Shown piece after piece: positions 28,301-40,300 of a stretch of DNA of 64,000 nt. Position 1 is the stretch's first letter; the number at the start of each line of letters is the position of its first letter. Origin of the DNA: Mactra quadrangularis (taxonomy: Eukaryota; Mollusca; Bivalvia; Venerida; Mactridae). The notes below the pieces were generated by a model. The model did not search any database. It had not been told where the DNA came from and was given only the letters and a program-made list of their open reading frames with translations. A program made the position numbers and the translations under genes. Where the stretch lies: contig CM046303.1 in the NCBI GenBank assembly GCA_025267735.1, forward strand, positions 55,135,403 to 55,199,402. Direction: 5' to 3'.

Positions 28301-31300
28301 GGTACATTGGTGGTTCAGTTATTGTCTGGACAAGTGTTTCATTGTTTGCCGTTTTGACTTTATAAACATATTGATAGAACATTTGAAGTCACAGCTTGGT
28401 AATTTGATATCTTCTGGTTTAAGATTTAAACTTAACCCTGTTTTCCCAAAACTGATAAGGTACATCCTTGACACATGGGCTACTCTCACATGAAATTTGG
28501 TGAACTTTGGTACAATCATTGTTGAGTAATTATCCAGACAATGTTTTTCAATATGATGCCCCTGTGACCTTGACCTTTGACCAAGGTGCCCCAAAACCAA
28601 TAAGGCATAACCTTGACACATGGGCTACTTTCATATAAAATTTAGTGAACCTAGGTACAATGGTTGTTCAGTTATTGTCTGGACAAAGTTTTTCCATATG
28701 ATCCCTCTGTGACCTTGACCTTTGGGTCTGGGGCCCAAAAACCTATTGGGAACATCCTTGACACAAGGGCTACCTTCACATAAAATTTTGTGAACCTAGG
28801 TACAGTAGTTGATGAGTTATTGTCCAAACAAGGATTTTCAATATGATGCCTCTGTGACCTTGACCTTTGACCCAGGAGCCCCAAAACCAATAGGGCATAA
28901 CCTTTACCCAAGGGCTACCCTCACATAAAATTTGGAGAACCTAGGTACATTGGTGGTTCAGTTATTGTCTGGACAAGTGTTTCATTGTTTGCCGTTTTGA
29001 CTTTATAAACATATTGATAGAGCATTTGAAGTCACAGCTTGGTAATTTGATATCTTCTGGTTTAAGATTTAAACTTAACCCTGTTTTCCCAAAACTGATA
29101 AGGTACATCCTTGACACATGGGCTACTCTCACATGAAATTTGGTGAACCTAGGTACAGTCATTAGTGAGTTATTACCCGGACAATGTTTTTCAATTTGAT
29201 GCCACTGTGACCTTGACCTTTGACCCAGGGGCCCCAAAATCAATAGTGCATATCCTTGACACATGGGCTACTCTCACATGAAATTTGGTGAACCTAGGTA
29301 CATTGGTGTTTCATTTATTGTCCGGACAAAGTTTTTCCATATAATGCCCCTGTGACCTTGACCTTTGAACCTGGGGCCCCATAAACCTATAGGGCGCATC
29401 TTTGACACATGGGCTACTCTTACATAAAATTTGGTGAACCTAGGTACAGGCATTGTTGAGTTATGGTCCGGACAAGGTTTTTCAATTTGATGTCCCTGTG
29501 ACCTTGACCTTTGACCCAGGGGCCCCAAAACCGATTGGGAACATCCTTGACACATGGGCTTCTCTCACATAAAATTTGGTGATCCTAGGTAGATTGGTTG
29601 TTAAGTTATTGTCAGGACAAGTTTTTTTCCCATATGATGCCACTGTGACCTTGACCTATGACGCAGGGGCCCCAAAACCGATAGGGAACATCTTTGACAC
29701 ATGGGCTACTCTTACATTAAATTTGGTGAACTTAGGTACATTGGTGGTTCAGATATTGTCCGGACAAGTTTTACCTATTTTAAGTCCCAGTGACCTTGAC
29801 CTTTAACCCTGGGGTCTCAAAATCAATAGGGAACCTCCTCCACCCAAGGGCTATCAACACATAAAATTTGAGGAACCTAGGTTCATCCTTTCTTGAGTTA
29901 TCATCCGGACAAGCAATTGTCCACGGACGGACAGACGGACAGACGGACAGACGGACAGACGGACAGACGGACAACAGCATAACATAATACGACCGTTTTT
30001 TCAAAACGGGCGTATAAAAATTAATTTTGTAATGTTATTAATATAAACATCAATAATGTGTATTTATCGTCTAAATTTCATGAATTAAACAAAAACACGG
30101 TAAAATGCTAAGTATGAATAGCTTATACAAAAAATGTTCATATAATTCATCACATTTTGATTATTCAAGAGTCTATAGTCACATGATTTTCAACAACACT
30201 TTTTTTCATCAATCTCTATAGATTAATAATTAAATGACATCAAATTGCACATAAATAGCTAAAACTTTTCTCTGTCGAATATATCACAATTTTTCCAGCA
30301 AATTTTGATGATAAACTAAGAGCAAATTTTGATGATTAACTAAGCCCTCCGCACAAAAAAATCAAGCTGGTAACTAGTTTACTAAATTCTGAGAATATTT
30401 TGTGCAGATGATTCAGGGCAAACAATAACAATTCACAAGCTTTTTAGGAAATTTTCTGGCTGGTGCAAAAATTGATGTAAAATCAGTTTTTGTTTACCTT
30501 CAGAAAATCACATGACTAATTGACTGTATACCCTGTATTCTTAAAAAAGAGCTCAGAACTATCAAACTGAAAGGTAGATTATAAGACGATATATTGAGCA
30601 GTATAGATTGCAAACTATATAAAATAACAAAAAATAACTGTTTATATCTCACCTTCGTATAAACTCCACAAAGAATGTAGTCAACAAAATAAACACAAAA
30701 TCTACAATGACAAGTCGGTAGATCTGCTGACCTATAAATGTTTCTTTACACTGAAATTATAACAAACAGACAAAATATAGACAAAATTAACATAATTTTT
30801 CTAATACCATGTATTCTCTATTAAATGCACCAGGGTGTTACGTTTTCAAATTGAGGTGATTATAAGAGTAAAACAGTGAAATTACTACATAAAACACAAT
30901 AGAAATTAAATTTATATCTATTGGAAAATCTTGCATTGCTTGTTTTCTTGAATCAATATTGAAATTAAATATTTTTTTCAAAAACAGGAGGGGGGGATTT
31001 ATAAGGGGATGGTCATTTATTACACAATTTAGGGTATTACTCACTAACTGTTACCATTTGTTCTATATTGTTTACTGCAATGTTTGTGAAAGTAACAAGT
31101 AATGTGATAACTAAAAAAAACTGGGCCAATTGAATCAATCTAAAAATATATATATATTTTTAATACAAAGCAATATTTTTATACATACTGGATGTTCCAA
31201 TTTTCTATACCAGAAATACACTAACACTCCAAGAGTAACAGCCTTCAATAACATTGTTCTGAAATGTAAAATAAGAAATGTAATGTGGAAACCACATTAA

Positions 31301-34300
31301 AACCAGATTTTCATCAAGATATGCCCATAAATGACAGAGGTATCCAGCATATTAAAAACTTAAACACAAAAAATACACAGAGAAAAAATCCATATTAAAG
31401 CCAGGTAAAGTTGTGTTTACTTTTTAATTCTGTTTATTACATGGTATGTTATCAATGTATGAAGTTTCATAAAGATCTGACAATAAATGGCAGAAATATA
31501 TGGTAAAGAAAAAACTTTAACTCAATTGTTAATGACACCGGACACCCACCTGTGTTTCGCCAAACTATAAGCCCAATTTTTTCATTGAAATATCGGGCTA
31601 ATAAGCAGTTGTCACAAGCCAAAGTCAATGGTTATGGTGATGACAAGTCTTAAGTGAGATTCTTACCTTCAAAATCTGAATATAAAAGTGAAACTCTCTA
31701 TATTTGGACCAATGCTCCTAACAATCTGTTTCATTAACAGTAAATTCATAGAATATAGTAATCATTCTAGAACTCAGAAAATGACAGTGAGGTAGAAAAA
31801 AGGGGCAGATCACATTAGTGGAATAATGTTTCAAAGAAACTCTTTCTGCATTGGGGTGAGCAAAAACAGGGTTAGGGAGAAAAAAAGGGGCAGTGGGCAG
31901 CACCCTGCTATTCTGCTTTAGAATTATTGCTATAAAATCCTACCTGGTCATATTGATGTACAGTTCATTTTTAGGTTTTTCATAACTTTCAACTCTAGCA
32001 ATTATAGAGAATATAAAAGGTAAAACAAGATTTACACCAGATACACACAGAGGCATTGCCATCTCACTAAGTACAGGAATATCAACCTGAAACATACATT
32101 ATAACAAATTGTTAACTTTCAAATTATACAAAAATCAGTCAAGGTCTTAAATTTTCCCCAAAACTAGCCCAATTTATTATGTAATGTAGTAAAGGGAAAA
32201 AGTGTTAACTAACTAGCTTCAGCGTTTGTCGTTTAAGGCAATGTCTACCAAAAATGAAATGTTAATTATAGTTTGTTATATTTATGTACATGTAAATTGA
32301 AATCTCAGAAATATGGAATCCTCATCAAATTATATGTACCTTTATTCACAAAATGTAATGTCCAGAGTGTAAAATATACTGACAATAAAACACACACAAT
32401 TAAATACCTAAGAATTAAATAATTATTCCCTAAGTATAGAGTAGCAAACAGAGCATAAAATATAAATCTTGCAAAATAGAGACAAAAAAAGTTCAGTAAT
32501 ATCTAAGGAGAACAACTTCATAAAATATTTAACATTTTCGGCAGAAGCCCTGAGTCAGGGCCAAAGACTTCCAAATCTATTTGTCAGCCAGGCCAGTAAA
32601 GACAGATAGCCTGTCTGTCTAATTAATAACTTGCAAGTCAAAATGTTAATATGAAAATAAGAAAGTTGTCATTTTGGTTTTCATACATTTAACAAAGCTG
32701 TTTCATAGGATATGAATAACAAAACTCATTCAAATCAGAGAGTATTTAATGATTCCTGAACGATAGAAATTTTTATTAATGAGAATTTGATAAAATTTTA
32801 TCAGTCAATGGGTATGACATACATACTTGTCAACTGTAGGGCGTCATGCCTTATGTTTATTGAATAAAGTATATATCTATAAACCATACAATGTAATACT
32901 AAAGTGCAGGGACCAGGAAATCGCCGGTTTTTCGGTTTTCGGACCAATTTTTTCATTTTGGACCGATTGAGATTTCAAAATCCTTAAAAAATCAGTCCAG
33001 AAAAAACTCGCAAAATTTGACCTCAAACTTTAATTTCCATAATTTTCAAGAAAACATATTGATAAAATATTATCATACATCGATCAGTTGTATAAACCCA
33101 CTGTTTATTGTTGTAATATCCTGCTTAATTGTCCACAGATTACATCAAGGACCCTGTATATGTATCCATGGTTACAGGTATCATCCGGGGTTGACACAGT
33201 GATATTTTTTTTGATCGAGCACAGCAAGGTACGCTTGATTTGCACTCGATTAATTTGAAGAACAACAGAAGAATATGTTCTTACTTAATCGTGTCCATCG
33301 AACCGACAATGTTTTTCAATAGGTCTGTTTGAAACCTGTAAACTTGTAAAAAACAATGTTTTATGAATAATTAAAGAAAACAATTTAATTGCTTTTGTTG
33401 TCAATTCCTGATTGATGTATTCGTGTAATCTTTAATTTGTTTGACTTGATTCATGATTTATTTTTACGTCTTAAATTGAGGTGTGAATAATAAGAAATTA
33501 TCTTGGGACATGTATCTACGCAAATTCTTCTTAATCGAAGGTACAGTTGTTGATGATCAAAATTCAACCCTCTCGTCTCCCTTCTTTGGTGAACAAATGA
33601 TAAAGGAAACTATTAAATTCCAAATTCAACGAAAATAATTTTCAAAACGAACAGTTTTGTCATTAATTTATCTATAAATAGGTGTACTATGCATGATTTG
33701 ATCATCTTTTGTGTTAAACGAAACCGCTTGAACCATTGTGATGAGATGTCATACATTTTCGAGACCCTCGCTAGATCGTCACTTCGTATGAGAAACGTTT
33801 TAATCTACGTGTGTAAATAAAAAAGCTTATCATTATTTTACATTTTCTTTCTTAATTTAGCGAACGATGCTTAAAAATGCGAGACATTTACTTTGGACCC
33901 GTTATTTGCGCATGCGCAGTTATAATAATTTCCCCACATGACGGAGTTTTCCAACAACATTAGAACTAGATGAAACAGCATTTTTCAAGTTCTGTTTATT
34001 GAACGACCGACGATTGCAGGGAGTAATTTCGGAAACCATGTTTTTATGCTAGATAGAAGTTAAGTTTTGTAAAAATTTAAACAAACAATGCCAATGTATC
34101 GTATGCCTTCCTAACAAAAGGTAGCAAAAAATAAGTACTAACATGGTCGTGAATAAAGTACAGTAAATGGTCGGGTCCGTACGGTACACGTTAAAACCCG
34201 TATGCGGTACTCGGACGGCTTTGGACCGATTGACTTCGGCGAATTTCCTGGTCCCTGCTTAAGTGTGTTGCACCTTTGCAAATTTTCATCGGCAATGACC

Positions 34301-37300
34301 GACAGACTTATCTCTTTTGCATAGGGTTATAATATATATACTCATATAAAAGCCATACATTTTGAATACAAAATATATTATATATTATATTTCATGACAC
34401 AGAGTTACAGATAAAGCATACTACTATGTATTATGATTATAAAACTAAAAAAAGATTTTAAATATATACCTTGAAGCAGACATATATACAAACAGTATTT
34501 TATATTGCAACTATATTAAACAGTAACAGAATCATTATTTACACACATGACACTTAAAGCATTAACATCAGACAATACAATGACTTAACTAATTATTTTT
34601 TGTTTTTTTTTGTTTTGTTTTAATGTCATAGCAAGACATTGTATAGGTGATATTATGGCGGTCACTCATCCCACTGACCATCCCTGGACTTTTGTCAATG
34701 ACTGACAACTGTCCTACATGATTAAGAATCAGTGGTAGGATGGAAAATGGCTAGAGAAATTATTTCATGACCAAACTCATCCCAAGTACACAAATAAATT
34801 ATAAATAATGCAAGAGAAATAAAAATTAAATCTATGATTTAATCACTTTCTCTAACATTTTTTTTTGTAATACAGTCAACAAAATTAGGATTTGAAAGTG
34901 GTTGCCTGAACAGATCATTATAAATGCAAGCATCATATCTCATTTGCAGAATTTTGGTTGCCAAAAAGAAATTTTCGGTTGCTGGAACTTAAAAGTGGTT
35001 GTCCCTGGTAACCAGACACCCATTTATTTCATACACAGAAATACAAAAAGGCTTATTTGTAGACCATGTTTCTCAACTGTGAAAGTTTGAATAATTCCAT
35101 GATGACTAATGAATGAAAACATTGTGACACACAAAGTGAAATTACTCATGTTTTAACAGTTGAAATAAATGAACAATATTACTGAAGGTTTGATGTATGC
35201 TAATAATAAGGAACACTTCTTCCAGACATCAATATATCCACAAATATTATGAAACTACAAGACAGGCAAGTTTATAAAAGACAATAAGCAAGAAAACAAA
35301 GACAAGAAAAAAAAGAGACAATTCATAAAGAACAATTTACATGACATAGAAAAGATAAGACTGTACAGAGCCATTTAATCTTCTTATTTTTGTTTTTTTT
35401 CTACTACAAAATACAGTCATAACTAAAGTAACTGATTTTTTCACGCTAAAAAAACGATTTAAGGTAGAGTTATCCAAACATTTTGCTTAACATAAAGGGA
35501 TGTAGTCAAAATTAGCAGTTATTTGGAAAGTTAAGTAAATGCTCAATTTTATACAAAAGACAGGGCATTGCAGATAAAAAAACAGACATTACACTTCAAT
35601 TTTGGCCAAAAGGCTGAGATCAGCAGATAACTACAAAAAGCACTTTACAAAATATCTTCAAATTTTGCATAACACTGATTGATGTTATGACAAATGTTAT
35701 ATCACTAGGGAAAATATACCTTAAAATCAATAAGCAGTCACACACTAAACAAACCAGTTATTAATTAATCATATTCAATTAAAAAATATAGAAAGAGTAA
35801 TATTAATTTTTTGTTAATTAAAACAAGTTTTTAAACAAATGCAGCTGTGAATCCTACAGGCTGAATAGTGAATACTAAGCAAGTTTGTAAAGTGAAAAAA
35901 GCAAGATGTAAACCAAAAATAGACAAGACCATGGCCAGATGAAGAAAGTACATTTAAGACGTGATCACCTGTCTTTCCTATAAATAAGAATAAATAACAC
36001 AAATAATGATGAAATAAAACATAATAACATACATGTTATAACATATATATTTATTCATCTTGGGTACGTACAATTTTTATATAATCAGGGGATAACAAAG
36101 ATTAACTAAAATATAATAAACAACAATGTTTTACTCGTTGACTCCCTATAGGTACACAATTTTCTATGAACAGTGTAGGCAGTTGATCGTGGGACATTTT
36201 ATGTTACTATTTACTAAGCAAACTGAACTATGGGTAATTTTAGTGTTTGAAATCAGCCTACAAATTTATTATTATATAAGATGTTGGAGTCATTGGAAGA
36301 AGCAAAGCCTTAGCTACAAGTGCAAATATAAACCAGTGAAATAGTACAATTCATAATGAAGAAACTGTCCAATAATTGAACTTAGGTAAAAAAGACTACA
36401 ACTTTTGGAGTAATATATATTACAAGTATTGGTAAATTTTATAATTCGGCTGATTTAAATACCAAGGTACATGCTTTCAGTTTGAACCAGTGTTTAATAT
36501 GTTTCAGGATTACTACGACCCTGTTGTGTTTAGTTCTAGGATCTAATTTACCAACACATAAGATTCTAAACTTTTAATATTGAATTGAAAACACTAATAC
36601 TACCATGTCAAAGAACTATGTAAGCATGATCAACTTATATACAACAAGTAAATCTGTGAGCTAATGCTCACTAGTGATACCCCCGCAAAAATCTAAAAAT
36701 ATGCCACAAACAGGAAGTAGATGAGCAAGGAGCATGAAATCGCTTTACACCACATGGGACTATGGGATGAAGCAATATGCAAAGTATTAGGCTGCTGCAT
36801 GTTATAGTTGCTGAGAAAACTGCGACGGAAATTTTGTAACGGACGCATGCACGCACACACGCACGGACAAGGGTAAAACAGTATACCCCCCTCTTCTTCG
36901 AAGCGGGGGTATAATAAATCAAAGTGGTTATCTTTATTGATTTCATGTAACAAAATTATGGTTTCTTAGAACTTGCATACAGAGAAGTTCATAATGTTCA
37001 AATTCTAAGATTCCAATATGCCATAGTTTCAGCAGCTTTTATGAAGGAAGATAGCCCTTTTAAGAAATAATAAACCAAAATAACAAATAAACTTCTTTAT
37101 CATTGTAACTGTTGTGATCGACTTATTTAAAGGCAAAGTCACTGAAATCAGTCCTTGCCTAAAAGGTACTCATTCACAGATTTCAACTTAAATATCAACT
37201 TTTTCTAAAACTATCAAAATTGTACGGTAACATTTTTTTGAAGCAAGAAAGTAGTGTTCTGATAATGACAATTTCAGTGCAAGTTGACATATAACTACAA

Positions 37301-40300
37301 ATGATAGTGTTTCATGTAGTAAAAATCTACCTCTTATGTATATAGACAGTTTTAGTGCATTTTTGGGACTTTTATTGTATATTTCTTGCAACCTATAGGT
37401 CAGTTTGTCTTAAAATATTAAGAATAAATGTTTTGACACAATTACAGACACTGAAAGTTATTCCAAATTACAGAAAAATAACCAAATCTGTGAACTAGTA
37501 CCTTTAAATTTTCTAAAGCACAAGACCAATGGACCTTTCCATTACCTTACCTATTAACATATTTAACAAAGGTTTAAAGTTACTTTTTGTCCCACAAACA
37601 AGGTGTTAACAAAAGAGCACATGCTTATATTTGTGGGTAAATGTATTGTTATTCAAATAAAAAGGTCGCACTCTGAAAGGTCCATACATTTTGTTATATA
37701 ATAAAAGGCAAAATTATCAACTAGCTTGAGGACATGAAATAAGAAGTTTTCGCTAGCCTACATCAGTTTTTATTAGTTCTTGTGCTAATACAAAGCCATC
37801 CATAATTACCTTTGCACTCTTGTAAATTTATATGTTTAGAAATCTACCAATATTTACAATATATAAGAAATTTAAAACATATCTTTACACATTTATAACA
37901 ATTACAATTGTATTAAGCATCATTACTCTCCTTTCAAATGTTAACTACTATAACGCTTAACCCTTTACTGGTTGCGACATGTGTAAAAAGTAGCCATTTT
38001 TTTACCATTACGCGCTAGGGCTATTTCAAGATGCTCTAATTTCATTACTAATTATCATACAGATATGCAACTTGGCCAAGTTGTTCCCTGGGTGAATGTC
38101 TTTCAGAAAAACCAAGTTGAGCCCTTATCCCAGTTACCATGGCAATGCTGGTGCGGAGCAAAAACAACAAAAAAGCTCATTTTTTGGGGACAACTATCCT
38201 TTAGTGAAATTCACTAAATCTAGCTAAAAAGCACCATTTTCAAGGCTGTGGCGGCCATTTTGGAGGGGGGTCTAGACACATAAAAATGCGGGATTGAGCG
38301 GTTAACCCTTAACCGCTCAATCCCGCATTTTTACTTGTCTAGACCCCCCCCCCCCTCCAAAATGGCCGCCACAGCCTTGAAAATGGTGTTTTTTAACTGG
38401 ATTAAGCGAATTTCACTAAAGGATAGTTGTCCCAAAAAAATGAGCTCGTTTTCGCGCGCCTCCCCCATCAATTGATGTCTCAGGGGGGTTCCGAAGGGGG
38501 GATGTGCCCCCCTTTGTTGCTGGGGTTTGAAGGGGGCGCAGCGCCCCTCATCGCCAGAAAAAAAATCGGGGTCATTGAGTGCTGAGAAATGGCGCCAAAT
38601 GCTGATAAGAAAACATGTTTTCAGTATCTGAAAAGACCTGGCACTTTAGACCTCAATTTCGGAAAATATTACTGTTTGAAGTGCAAACGTGGGGTGGAAA
38701 AAGAGCGAAAATTGCATTTTTTGCCGTTTTTGCTCCGCCCCAGCGTTGCCATGGCAACGGGGATCGGGGCTCAACTTGATTTTTCTGAAAGACATTCACC
38801 CAGGGAATAACTTGGCCAAGTTGCATAACTGTATGATAATTAGTAATGAAATTAGAGCATACTGAAATAGCCCTAGCGCGTAATGGTGAAAAAATGGCTA
38901 CTTTTCACACATGTCGCAACCAGTAAAGGGTTAAGGGTTAAATACATACTTAAAGTTTAATTGCATTAATAAAAAAACAGTGTTTTACAAGCATGAAAGT
39001 AATTATGAATGGCTCTGTATAGTGCATTAATTATGGTTGTTACAGGGTAACATCATTAGGTTGATTTATAAATGGGAATTTCTGGTGTAAAATATAGGGC
39101 TGCAATGTTTTACTAGAGAGTTGATTCCTTGCAATTCGATTTTTTTTCTTTTGATTCAATTTTTTTCTATTCGATTCATTTATTAGTATAGTTTATACCA
39201 AATATAAAGTAATACATTCATATGAACTTAAAACTAACTTATATTGATCAAATAAAATTTTTATTTGAATTTTAACATTTATTTCAAAACACAGTTAATA
39301 AAACAAATGAATTTTCATACTGATTTACATTGTATTTACCACTAGTTTATCATTGGAACTGAAGTCCTAAACCCTTATAACGTTTTAGACAATTTTAAAG
39401 GCCAATATCAAATTGAATACTGCAGGTTCCAAATCAAAATCAAATCGGTGCCCTCACAATTGATTTTCAATGTATTGAATTGTTGCAGCCCTAGTAAAAT
39501 ATTCCTGTGTATACCGAAGTCAAGTTATCATCCTTATAGAAATACTTACATTCACAGACTGTGTATCAGATATATAAAATATGAGGTAACCTGAGCCACC
39601 AATCATTCCAAGTATAAGAAGATTTGTCAATACTCTTATCACAGCCCATTTACATTTCTGTCCAAATGTTAACACCTCCTCCTCTTTCTTAGAACCTGAT
39701 AGGTATTCCTGTAAACAATTTAAGTAGTCAACAAGATTATAAAAAAAGAGGCAAACAGGATGATAAATTACACAAACACAACCGCACATGTGAAATTAAA
39801 TAATGTTATTTATTCACCAACAGAAGTTTTGGCCAGAGACCTTCATCAGTGAATAGCATAGCCTGTTCAACTAGCTCAGTCGGTAGGACGAAAGGGGATT
39901 TAAGTTCCATTCCCAGGCAGGGCATATCCTGACGGCATCTGTTATCGACGAGGATCTGATTTCGCCGAACTATGAATTTCCGGTTTATTTACGTAATTCA
40001 CGCATGCGAGGACCCGGTCACGTGTTATTTCGACGCCTAAGGAGAATAATTAGCGAAATGTATAAAAATTATTTGAAATAAACGTGGGAAAAGTAATTTA
40101 TTTATGAATTATATTTCAATATATTGATTTTTGCGTATTTTCACTATTACCAAAATGAAGCTTCTTTATTTTCATTCTCCTCGCTAATTCAGGCGTCCGA
40201 TAAATTTTGACCTACTGTTTACTACACAGATCACGTGATAAATGAAACATGCGATATACTGCACCACTCTTTAAACGTGACTAAGTTTCGTCAGTTCCTT

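Larger units (their letters stand above)
26405..30017. mobile_element. Tandem-repeat-cored element with terminal hairpin
   Basis: Left border has GGGCATTATACGCCCGT. The right border is a hairpin (ATACGACCGTTTT...AAAACGGGCGTATA) preceded by a (GGACAGAC)n run. The body is about 20 tandem units of roughly 150 bases, each with TGTGACCTTGACCTTTGACC and CCAAAACCAATAGGG. All frames in it are shadows with recurring shapes. The architecture (short terminal repeats, tandem core, 3' hairpin, microsatellite next to it) resembles bivalve nonautonomous rolling-circle elements (HINE/pearl type), but no class-defining end is certain. In TMC intron 11. Confidence 0.8.

Noticed and set aside
28029..29555. Series of 79-100-codon minus-strand frames with similar sequences
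   Set aside because: They are shadows of the tandem repeat units, recurring at the 643-base period; no conserved protein domain is seen.
29922..29975. Regular short repeats, considered as a CRISPR array
   Set aside because: Uninterrupted 8-bp microsatellite with no spacers, in a eukaryotic intron.
38589..38810. 73-codon plus-strand frame
   Set aside because: Lies in the unpaired block of the piggyBac-like palindrome; too short for a transposase and no domain.
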